64,000 nt of DNA from NCBI GenBank assembly GCA_032690845.1, contig CM064417.1, positions 26,113,833-26,177,832 on the forward strand, read 5' to 3'. A model generated the notes under the pieces. That model ran no database searches. It was not told the origin of the DNA and worked only from the letters and a program-made list of their open reading frames with translations. Source of the DNA: Eleusine coracana subsp. coracana (Eukaryota > Streptophyta > Magnoliopsida > Poales > Poaceae). Below, piece after piece: positions 1 to 12,218 of the stretch. Positions within the stretch are counted from its first letter, which is position 1, and each line of letters starts with the position of its first letter. The position numbers and the translations under genes are program-made.

Positions 1-80
1 CGTAAGGCCTCATCTCATCGACGTCACAGTTTGGCTTGATTGCTTAGACTTGCCTTGTCTATACTTTGTTGGTAGTAGCC

Positions 81-205
81 GGTGATACGGTGACCATCGA
101 GCATGATGATATTGAATGGGCTTCTCGTAAGGCCTCATCTCATTGACGTCACAGCTTGGACCGATTGCTTGGACTTGCCTCGTCTATACTTCGTTGGTAC
201 TAGCC
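81..205. repeat. Half-size (125-bp) recombinant satellite monomer
   Basis: The unit starting at 81 is only 125 bp long, while all following units are 231 or 232 bp. Its start is the usual first sub-repeat (CCGGTGATACGGTG), but within about 15 bases it switches into the second sub-repeat (ATCGAGCATGATGATATTGA). The intervening 106 bp are missing. The two sub-repeats of a normal monomer are 106 bp apart and similar at this point, so a crossover or replication slip between them would give exactly this product. Confidence 0.85.
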
Positions 206-1823
206 GGTGATACGGTGGCCATCGAGTATAAGGACATTAGACGAGCCATTAGACGATGATATGAGGTCTCACGGTTGCTTCATTACTTGTCCATACTCGA
301 TTGTTCTCGCTGGTGATACGATGTCAATCGAGCATGATGACATTGAATAGGCATCTCGTATGGCCTCATCTCATCGACGTCATAATTTGGCCCGATTGCT
401 TGGACTTGCATTGTCTATACTTCATTGGTTCTAGCCGGTGATACGGTGGCCATCGAGTATAACGACATTACACGAGCCATTAGGCGATGATATGATGTCT
501 CACGGTTGTTTCATTACTTGTCCATACTCGATTGTTCTCACTGGTGATACGGTGTCAATCGAGCATGATGACATTGAATGGGCATCTCGTAAGGCCTCAT
601 CTCATCGACGTCACAGTTTGGCCCGATTGCTTGGACTTGCCTCGTCTATACTTCGTTGGTACTAGCCGGTGATACGGTGGCCATCGAGTATAAGGACATT
701 AGACGAGCCATTAGACGATGATATGATGTCTCACGGTTGCTTCATTACTTGTCCATACTCGATTGTTCTCGCTGGTGATACGATGTCAATCGAGCATGAT
801 GACATTGAATAGGCATCTCGTATGGCCTCATCTCATCGACGTCATAATTTGGCCCGATTGCTTGGACTTGCATTGTCTATACTTCATTGGTTCTAGCCGG
901 TGATACGGTGGCCATCGAGTATAACGACATTACACGAGCCATTAGGCGATGATATGATGTCTCACGGTTGTTTCATTACTTGTCCATACTCGATTGTTCT
1001 CACTGGTGATACGGTGTCAATCGAGCATGATGACATTGAATGGGCATCTCGTAAGGCCTCATCTCATCGACGTCACAGTTTGGCCCGATTGCTTGGACTT
1101 GCCTCGTCTATACTTCGTTGGTACTAGCCGGTGATATGGTGGCCATCGAGTATAATGACATTAGACGAGCCATTAGACGATGATATGATGTCTCACGGTT
1201 GCTTCATTAGTTGTCCATACTCGATTGTTCTCACTGGTGATACGGTGTCAATCGAGCATGATGATATTGAATGGGCGTCTCGTAAGGCCTCATCTCATCG
1301 ACGTCACAGTTTGGCCCGATTGCTTGGACTTGCGTTGTCTATACTTTGTTGGTTCCAGCCGGTGATACGGTGGCCATCGAGTATAACGACATTGGACGAG
1401 CCATTAGGCGATGATATGATGTCTCACTGTTTCTTCATTACTTGTCCATACTTGATTGTTCTCACTGGTGATACAGTGTCAATTGAGCATGATGATATTG
1501 AATGGGCATCTCGTATGGCCTCATCTCATCGACGTCACAGTTTGGCCCGATTGCTTGGACTTGCCTTGTCTATACTCCGTTTGTACTAGCCGGTGATACG
1601 GTGGCCATCGAGTATAACGACATTAGATGAGCCATTAGGCGATGATATGATGTCTCACGGTTGCTTCATTACTTGTCCATACTCGATTGTTCTCGCTGGA
1701 GATACGGTGTCAATCGAGCATGATGATATTGAATGGGCTTCTCGTAAGGCCTCATCTCATTGACGTCACAGCTTGGACCGATTGCTTGGACTTGCCTCGT
1801 CTATACTTCGTTGGTACTAGCCG

Positions 1824-4800
1824 GTGATACGGTGGCCATCGAGTATAAGGACATTAGACGAGCCATTAGACGATGATATGATGTCTCACGGCTTCTTCAT
1901 TACTTGTCCATACTTGATTGTTCTCACTGGTGATACAGTGTCAATTGAGGATGATGATATTGAATGGGCATCTCGTATGGCCTCATCTCATCGACGTCAC
2001 AGTTTGGCCCGATTGCTTGGACTTGCCTTGTCTATACTTCGTTTGTACTAGCCGGTGATACGGTGGCCATCGAGTATAACGACATTAGACGAGCCATTAG
2101 GCGATGATATGATGTCTCACGGTTGCTTCATTACTTGTCCATACTCGATTGTTCTCACTGGTGATACGGTGTCAATCGAGCATGAGAAAATTGAATGGGC
2201 ATCTCGTATGGCCTCATCTCATCGACGTCACAGTTTGGCCTGATTGCTTGGACTTGCCTTGTCTATACTCCGTTTGTACTAGCCGGTGATACGGTGGCCA
2301 TCGAGTATAACGACATTAGATGAGCCATTAGGCGATGATATGATGTCTCACGGTTGCTTCATTACTTGTCCATGCTCGATTGTTCTCGCTGGTGATACGG
2401 TGTCAATCGAGCATGATGATATTGAATGGGCTTCTCGTAAGGCCTCATCTCATCGACGTCACAGCTTGGCCCGATTGCTTGGACTTGCCTCCTCTATACT
2501 TCGTTGGTACTAGCCGGTGATACGGTGGCCATCGAGTATAAGGACATTGGACGAGCCATTAGGCGATGATATGATGTCTCACGGTTGCTTCATTACTTGT
2601 CCATACTCGATTGTTCTCGCTGGTGATACGATGTCAATCGAGCATGATGATATTGAATAGGCATCTCGTATGGCCTCATCTCATCGACGTCACAATTTGG
2701 CCCGATTGCTTGGACTTGCATTGTCTATACTTCATTGGTTCTAGCCGGTGATACGGTGGCCATCGAGTATAACGACATTACACGAGCCATTAGGCGATGA
2801 TATGATGTCTCACGGTTGTTTCATTACTTGTCCATACTCGATTGTTCTCACTGGTGATACGGTGTCAATCGAGCATGATGACATTGAATGGGCATCTCGT
2901 AAGGCCTCATCTCATCGACGTCACAGTTTGGCCCGATTGCTTGGACTTGCCTCGTCTATACTTCGTTGGTACTAGCCGGTGATATGGTGGCCATCGAGTA
3001 TAATGACATTAGACGAGCCATTAGACGATGATATGATGTCTCACGGTTGTTTCATTAGTTGTCCATACTCGATTGTTCTCACTGGTGATACGGTGTCAAT
3101 CGAGCATGATGACATTGAATGGGCGTCTCGTAAGGCCTCATCTCATCGACGTCATAGTTTGGCCCGATTGCTTAGACTTGCCTTGTCTATACTTTGTTGG
3201 TTCCAGCCGGTGATACGGTGGCCATCGAGTATAACGACATTGGACGAGCCATTAGGCGATGATATGATGTCTCACTGTTTCTTCATTACTTGTCCATACT
3301 TGATTGTTCTCACTGGTGATACAGTGTCAATTGAGCATGATGATATTGAATGGGCATCTCGTATGGCCTCATCTCATCGACGTCACAGTTTGGCCCGATT
3401 GCTTGGACTTGCCTTGTCTATACTCCGTTTGTACTAGCCGGTGATACGGTGGCCATCGAGTATAACGACATTAGATGAGCCATTAGGCGATGATATGATG
3501 TCTCACGGTTGCTTCATTACTTGTCCATACTCGATTGTTCTCGCTGGTGATACGGTGTCAATCGAGCATGATGATATTGAATGGGCTTCTCGTAAGGCCT
3601 CATCTCATTGACGTCACAGCTTGGACCGATTGCTTGGACTTGCCTCGTCTATACTTCGTTGGTACTAGCCGGTGATACGGTGGCCATCGAGTATAAGGAC
3701 ATTAGACGAGCCATTAGACGATGATATGATGTCTCACGGTTGCTTCATTACTTGTCCATACTCGATTGTTCTCGCTGGTGATACGATGTCAATCGAGCAT
3801 GATGACATTGAATAGGCATCTCGTATGGCCTCATCTCATCGACGTCACAATTTGGCCCGATTGCTTGGACTTGCATTGTCTATACTTCATTGGTTCTAGC
3901 CGGTGATACGGTGGCCATCGAGTATAACGACATTACACGAGCCATTAGGCGATGATATGATGTCTCACGGTTGTTTCATTACTTGTCCATACTCGATTGT
4001 TCTCACTGGTGATACGGTGTCAATCGAGCATGATGACATTGAATGGGCATCTCGTAAGGCCTCATCTCATCGACGTCACAGTTTGGCCCGATTGCTTGGA
4101 CTTGCCTCGTCTATACTTCGTTGGTACTAGCCGGTGATATGGTGGTCATCGAGTATAATGACATTAGACGAGCCATTAGACGATGATATGATGTCTCACG
4201 GTTGCTTCATTAGTTGTCCATACTCGATTGTTCTCACTGGTGATACGGTGTCAATCGAGCATGATGATATTGAATGGGCGTCTCGTAAGGCCTCATATCA
4301 TCGACGTCACAGTTTGGCCCGATTGCTTGGACTTGCGTTGTCTATACTTTGTTGGTTCCAGCCGGTGATACGGTGGCCATCGAGTATAACGACATTGGAC
4401 GAGCCATTAGGCGATGATATGATGTCTCACTGTTTCTTCATTACTTGTCCATACTTGATTGTTCTCACTGGTGATACAGTGTCAATTGAGCATGATGATA
4501 TTGAATGGGCATCTCGTATGGCCTCATCTCATCGACCTCACAGTTTGGCCCGATTGCTTGGACTTGCCTTGTCTATACTCCGTTTGTACTAGCCGGTGAT
4601 ACGGTGGCCATCGAGTATAACGACATTAGATGAGCCATTAGGCGATGATATGATGTCTCACGGTTGCTTCATTACTTGTCCATACTCGATTGTTCTCGCT
4701 GGAGATACGGTGTCAATCGAGCATGATGATATTGAATGGGCTTCTCGTAAGGCCTCATCTCATTGACGTCACAGCTTGGACCGATTGCTTGGACTTGCCT

Positions 4801-7800
4801 TGTCTATACTTCGTTGGTTCCAGCCGGTGATACGGTGGCCATCGAGTATAACGACATTGGACGAGCCATTAGGCGATGATATGATGTCTCACTGTTTCTT
4901 CATTACTTGTCCATACTTGATTGTTCTCACTGGTGATACAGTGTCAATTGAGCATGATGATATTGAATGGGCATCTCGTATGGCCTCATCTCATCGACGT
5001 CACAGTTTGGCCCGATTGCTTGGACTTGCCTTGTCTATACTCCGTTTGTACTAGCCGGTGATACGGTGGCCATCGAGTATAACGACATTAGATGAGCCAT
5101 TAGGCGATGATATGATGTCTCACGGTTGCTTCATTACTTGTCCATACTCGATTGTTCTCGCTGGAGATACGGTGTCAATCGAGCATGATGATATTGAATG
5201 GGCTTCTCGTAAGGCCTCATCTCATTGACGTCACAGCTTGGACCGATTGCTTGGACTTGCCTCGTCTATACTTCGTTGGTACTAGCCGGTGATACGGTGG
5301 CCATCGAGTATAAGGACATTAGACGAGCCATTAGACGATGATATGATGTCTCACGGCTTCTTCATTACTTGTCCATACTTGATTGTTCTCACTGGTGATA
5401 CAGTGTCAATTGAGGATGATGATATTGAATGGGCATCTCGTATGGCCTCATCTCATCGACGTCACAGTTTGGCCCGATTGCTTGGACTTGCCTTGTCTAT
5501 ACTTCGTTTGTACTAGCCGGTGATACGGTGGCCATCGAGTATAACGACATTAGACGAGCCATTAGGCGATGATATGATGTCTCACGGTTGCTTCATTACT
5601 TGTCCATACTCGATTGTTCTCACTGGTGATACGGTGTCAATCGAGCATGAGAAAATTGAATGGGCATCTCGTATGGCCTCATCTCATCGACGTCACAGTT
5701 TGGCCTGATTGCTTGGACTTGCCTTGTCTATACTCCGTTTGTACTAGCCGGTGATACGGTGGCCATCGAGTATAACGACATTAGATGAGCCATTAGGCGA
5801 TGATATGATGTCTCACGGTTGCTTCATTACTTGTCCATGCTCGATTGTTCTCGCTGGTGATACGGTGTCAATCGAGCATGATGATATTGAATGGGCTTCT
5901 CGTAAGGCCTCATCTCATCGACGTCACAGCTTGGCCCGATTGCTTGGACTTGCCTCCTCTATACTTCGTTGGTACTAGCCGGTGATACGGTGGCCATCGA
6001 GTATAAGGACATTGGACGAGCCATTAGGCGATGATATGATGTCTCACGGTTGCTTCATTACTTGTCCATACTCGATTGTTCTCGCTGGTGATACGATGTC
6101 AATCGAGCATGATGATATTGAATAGGCATCTCGTATGGCCTCATCTCATCGACGTCACAATTTGGCCCGATTGCTTGGACTTGCATTGTCTATACTTCAT
6201 TGGTTCTAGCCGGTGATACGGTGGCCATCGAGTATAACGACATTACACGAGCCATTAGGCGATGATATGATGTCTCACGGTTGTTTCATTACTTGTCCAT
6301 ACTCGATTGTTCTCACTGGTGATACGGTGTCAATCGAGCATGATGACATTGAATGGGCATCTCGTAAGGCCTCATCTCATCGACGTCACAGTTTGGCCCG
6401 ATTGCTTGGACTTGCCTCGTCTATACTTCGTTGGTACTAGCCGGTGATATGGTGGCCATCGAGTATAATGACATTAGACGAGCCATTAGACGATGATATG
6501 ATGTCTCACGGTTGTTTCATTAGTTGTCCATACTCGATTGTTCTCACTGGTGATACGGTGTCAATCGAGCATGATGACATTGAATGGGCGTCTCGTAAGG
6601 CCTCATCTCATCGACGTCATAGTTTGGCCCGATTGCTTAGACTTGCCTTGTCTATACTTTGTTGGTTCCAGCCGGTGATACGGTGGCCATCGAGTATAAC
6701 GACATTGGACGAGCCATTAGGCGATGATATGATGTCTCACTGTTTCTTCATTACTTGTCCATACTTGATTGTTCTCACTGGTGATACAGTATCAATTGAG
6801 CATGATGATATTGAATGGGCATCTCGTATGGCCTCATCTCATCGACGTCACAGTTTGGCCCGATTGCTTGGACTTGCCTTGTCTATACTCCGTTTGTACT
6901 AGCCGGTGATACGGTGGCCATCGAGTATAACGACATTAGATGAGCCATTAGGCGATGATATGATGTCTCACGGTTGCTTCATTACTTGTCCATACTCGAT
7001 TGTTCTCGCTGGTGATACGGTGTCAATCGAGCATGATGATATTGAATGGGCTTCTCGTAAGGCCTCATCTCATTGACGTCACAGCTTGGACCGATTGCTT
7101 GGACTTGCCTCGTCTATACTTCGTTGGTACTAGCCGGTGATACGGTGGCCATCGAGTATAAGGACATTAGACGAGCCATTAGACGATGATATGATGTCTC
7201 ACGGTTGCTTCATTACTTGTCCATACTCGATTGTTCTCGCTGGTGATACGATGTCAATCGAGCATGATGACATTGAATAGGCATCTCGTATGGCCTCATC
7301 TCATCGACGTCACAATTTGGCCCGATTGCTTGGACTTGCATTGTCTATACTTCATTGGTTCTAGCCGGTGATACGGTGGCCATCGAGTATAACGACATTA
7401 CACGAGCCATTAGGCGATGATATGATGTCTCACGGTTGTTTCATTACTTGTCCATACTCGATTGTTCTCACTGGTGATACGGTGTCAATCGAGCATGATG
7501 ACATTGAATGGGCATCTCGTAAGGCCTCATCTCATCGACGTCACAGTTTGGCCCGATTGCTTGGACTTGCCTCGTCTATACTTCGTTGGTACTAGCCGGT
7601 GATATGGTGGTCATCGAGTATAATGACATTAGACGAGCCATTAGACGATGATATGATGTCTCACGGTTGCTTCATTAGTTGTCCATACTCGATTGTTCTC
7701 ACTGGTGATACGGTGTCAATCGAGCATGATGATATTGAATGGGCGTCTCGTAAGGCCTCATATCATCGACGTCACAGTTTGGCCCGATTGCTTGGACTTG

Positions 7801-8291
7801 CGTTGTCTATACTTTGTTGGTTCCAGCCGGTGATACGGTGGCCATCGAGTATAACGACATTGGACGAGCCATTAGGCGATGATATGATGTCTCACTGTTT
7901 CTTCATTACTTGTCCATACTTGATTGTTCTCACTGGTGATACAGTGTCAATTGAGCATGATGATATTGAATGGGCATCTCGTATGGCCTCATCTCATCGA
8001 CCTCACAGTTTGGCCCGATTGCTTGGACTTGCCTTGTCTATACTCCGTTTGTACTAGCCGGTGATACGGTGGCCATCGAGTATAACGACATTAGATGAGC
8101 CATTAGGCGATGATATGATGTCTCACGGTTGCTTCATTACTTGTCCATACTCGATTGTTCTCGCTGGAGATACGGTGTCAATCGAGCATGATGATATTGA
8201 ATGGGCTTCTCGTAAGGCCTCATCTCATTGACGTCACAGCTTGGACCGATTGCTTGGACTTGCCTCGTCTATACTTCGTTGGTACTAGCCG
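1824..8291. repeat. Higher-order repeat: 15-monomer block (3465 bp) and 13-monomer derivative
   Basis: Monomers starting at 1824, 2055, 2286, 2748, 2979, 3903, 4134, 4365 and 4596 recur 3465 bp (15 x 231) later at 5289, 5520, 5751, 6213, 6444, 7368, 7599, 7830 and 8061. They share private variants, for example the monomers at 4134 and 7599 with GGTGGTCATCG and CATATCATCG, and those at 2055 and 5520 with CATGAGAAAATTG. The first block runs 1824-5288. The second runs 5289-8291 and lacks the two monomers at 4827-5288, so it has 13 units. A third copy begins at 8292 and decays after about 8984. The copies look nearly identical by eye, which points to recent block duplication. Confidence 0.88.
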
Positions 8292-9049
8292 GTGATACGG
8301 TGGCCATCGAGTATAAGGACATTAGACGAGCCATTAGACGATGATATGATGTCTCACGGTTTCTTCATTACTTGTCCATACTTGATTGTTCTCACTGGTG
8401 ATACAGTGTCAATTGAGGATGATGATATTGAATGGGCATCTCGTATGGCCTCATCTCATCGACGTCACAGTTTGGCCCGATTGCTTGGACTTGCCTTGTC
8501 TATACTTCGTTTGTACTAGCCGGTGATACGGTGGCCATCGAGTATAACGACATTAGACGAGCCATTAGGCGATGATATGATGTCTCACGGTTGCTTCATT
8601 ACTTGTCCATACTCGATTGTTCTCACTGGTGATACGGTGTCAATCGAGCATGAGAAAATTGAATGGGCATCTCGTATGGCCTCATCTCATCGACCTCACA
8701 GTTTGGCCTGATTGCTTGGACTTGCCTTGTCTATACTCCGTTTGTACTAGCCGGTGATACGGTGGCCATCGAGTATAACGACATTAGATGAGCCATTAGG
8801 CGATGATATGATGTCTCACGGTTGCTTCATTACTTGTCCATGCTCGATTGTTCTCGCTGGTGATACGGTGTCAATCGAGCATGATGATATTGAATGGGCT
8901 TCTCGTAAGGCCTCATCTCATCGACGTCACAGCTTGGCCCGATTGCTTGGACTTGCCTCCTCTATACTTCGTTGGTACTAGCCGGTGATACGGTGGCCAT
9001 CGAGTATAAGGACATTAGACGAGCCATTAGACGATGATATGATGTCTCA

Positions 9050-11776
9050 CGGTTGCTTCATTACTTGTCCATACTCGATTGTTCTCGCTGGTGATACGGT
9101 GTCAATCGAGCATGATGATATTGAATGGGCTTCTCGTAAGGCCTCATCTCATTGACGTCACAGCTTGGCCCGATTGCTTGGACTTGCCTCGTCTATACTC
9201 CGTTTGTACTAGCCGGTGATACGGTGGCCATCGAGTATAACGACATTAGACGAGCCATTGGGCGATGATATGATGTCTCACGGTTGCTTCATTACTTGTC
9301 CATACTCGATTGTTCTCGCTGGTGATACGGTGTCAATCGAGCATGATGATATTGAATGGGCTTCTCGTAATGCCTCATCTCATTGACGTCACAGCTTGGA
9401 CCGATTGCTTGGACTTGCCTCGTCTGTACTTCGTTGGTACTAGCCGGTGATACGGTGGCCATCGAGTATAAGGACATTAGACGAGCCATTAGACGATGAT
9501 ATGATGTCTCACGATTTCTTCATTACTTGTCCATACTTGATTGTTCTCACTGGTGATACAGTGTCAATTGAGGATGATGATATTGAATGGGCATCTCGTA
9601 TGGCCTCATCTCATCGACGTCACAGTTTGGCCCGATTGCTTGGACTTGCCTTGTCTATACTTCGTTTGTACTAGCCGGTGATACGGTGGCCATCGAGTAT
9701 AACGACATTAGACGAGCCATTAGGCGATGATATGATGTCTCACGGTTGCTTCATTACTTGTCCATACTCGATTGTTCTCACTGGTGATACGGTGTCAATC
9801 GAGCATGAGAAAATTGAATGGGCATCTCGTATGGCCTCATCTCATCGACCTCACAGTTTGGCCTGATTGCTTGGACTTGCCTTGTCTATACTCCGTTTGT
9901 ACTAGCCGGTGATACGGTGGCCATCGAGTATAACGACATTAGATGAGCCATTAGGCGATGATATGATGTCTCACGGTTGCTTCATTACTTGTCCATGCTC
10001 GATTGTTCTCGCTGGTGATACGGTGTCAATCGAGCATGATGATATTGAATGGGCTTCTCGTATGGCCTCATCTCATCGACGTCACAATTTGGCCCGATTG
10101 CTTGGACTTGCATTGTCTATACTTCATTGGTTCTAGCCGGTGATACGGTCGCCATCGAGTATAACGACATTACACGAGCCATTAGACGATGATATGATGT
10201 CTCACGGTTGCTTCATTACTTGTCCATACTCGATTGTTCTCGCTGGTGATACAGTGTCAATCGAGCATGATGACATTGAATGGGCTTCTCGTATGGCCTC
10301 ATCTCATCGACGTCATAGTTTGGCCCGATTGCTTGGACTTGCCTTGTCTATACATCGTTGGTTCTAGCCGGTGATACGGTGGCCATCGAGTATAACGACA
10401 TTGGACGAGCCATTAGACGATGATATGATGTCTCACGGTTGCTTCATTACTTGTCCATACTCGATTGTTCTCGCTGGTGATACGGTGTCAATCGAGCATG
10501 ATGATATTGAATGGGCTTCTCGTAAGGCCTCATCTCATTGACGTCACAGCTTGGCCCGATTGCTTGGACTTGCCTCGTCTATACTCCGTTTGTACTAGCC
10601 GGTGATACGGTGGCCATCGAGTATAACGACATTAGACGAGCCATTGGGCGATGATATGATGTCTCACGGTTGCTTCATTACTTGTCCATACTCGATTGTT
10701 CTCGCTGGTGATACGGTGTCAATCGAGCATGATGATATTGAATGGGCTTCTCGTAATGCCTCATCTCATTGACGTCACAGCTTGGACCGATTGCTTGGAC
10801 TTGCCTCGTCTGTACTTCGTTGGTACTAGCCGGTGATACGGTGGCCATCGAGTATAAGGACATTAGACGAGCCATTAGACGATGATATGATGTCTCACGA
10901 TTTCTTCATTACTTGTCCATACTTGATTGTTCTCACTGGTGATACAGTGTCAATTGAGGATGATGATATTGAATGGGCATCTCGTATGGCCTCATCTCAT
11001 CGACGTCACAGTTTGGCCCGATTGCTTGGACTTGCCTTGTCTATACTTCGTTTGTACTAGCCGGTGATACGGTGGCCATCGAGTATAACGACATTAGACG
11101 AGCCATTAGGCGATGATATGATGTCTCACGGTTGCTTCATTACTTGTCCATACTCGATTGTTCTCACTGGTGATACGGTGTCAATCGAGCATGAGAAAAT
11201 TGAATGGGCATCTCGTATGGCCTCATCTCATCGACCTCACAGTTTGGCCTGATTGCTTGGACTTGCCTTGTCTATACTCCGTTTGTACTAGCCGGTGATA
11301 CGGTGGCCATCGAGTATAACGACATTAGATGAGCCATTAGGCGATGATATGATGTCTCACGGTTGCTTCATTACTTGTCCATGCTCGATTGTTCTCGCTG
11401 GTGATACGGTGTCAATCGAGCATGATGATATTGAATGGGCTTCTCGTATGGCCTCATCTCATCGACGTCACAATTTGGCCCGATTGCTTGGACTTGCATT
11501 GTCTATACTTCATTGGTTCTAGCCGGTGATACGGTGGCCATCGAGTATAACGACATTACACGAGCCATTAGACGATGATATGATGTCTCACGGTTGCTTC
11601 ATTACTTGTCCATACTCGATTGTTCTCGCTGGTGATACAGTGTCAATCGAGCATGATGACATTGAATGGGCTTCTCGTATGGCCTCATCTCATCGACGTC
11701 ATAGTTTGGCCCGATTGCTTGGACTTGCCTTGTCTATACATCGTTGGTTCTAGCCGGTGATACGGTGGCCATCGAG
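9050..11776. repeat. Tandem duplication of a 6-monomer block (1386 bp)
   Basis: Monomers at 9216, 9447, 9678, 9909 and 10140 recur 1386 bp (6 x 231) later at 10602, 10833, 11064, 11295 and 11526. Diagnostic shared variants are GCCATTGGGCGATG at 9216 and 10602, TCACGATTTCTTC at 9447 and 10833, and CATGAGAAAATTG at 9678 and 11064. One difference is GGTCGCC at 10140 against GGTGGCC at 11526. The outer edges are approximate because similarity fades gradually into neighbouring monomers. Confidence 0.85.
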
Positions 11777-12218
11777 TATAACGACATTGGACGAGCCATT
11801 AGACGATGATATGATGTCTCACGGTTGCTTCATTACTTGTCCATACTCGATTGTTCTCGCTGGTGATACAGTGTCAATCGAGCATGATGACATTGAATGG
11901 GCATCTCGTAAGGCCTCATCTCATCAACGTCACAGTGTGGCCCGACTGCTTGGACTTGCATGGTCTATACTTCGTTGGTTCGAGCCGGTGATACGGTGGC
12001 CATCGAGTATAACGACATTGGACGAGCCATTAGATGATGATATGATGTCTCATGGTTGCTCTATTCCTTGTCCATACTCGATTGTTCTCGCTGGTGATAC
12101 AGTGTCAATCGAGCATGATGACATTGAATGGGCATCTCATAAGGCCTCATCTCATCGACGTCACAGTTTGGCCCGATTGCTTGGACTTGCCTTGTCTATA
12201 CTTCGTTGGTTCTAGCCG

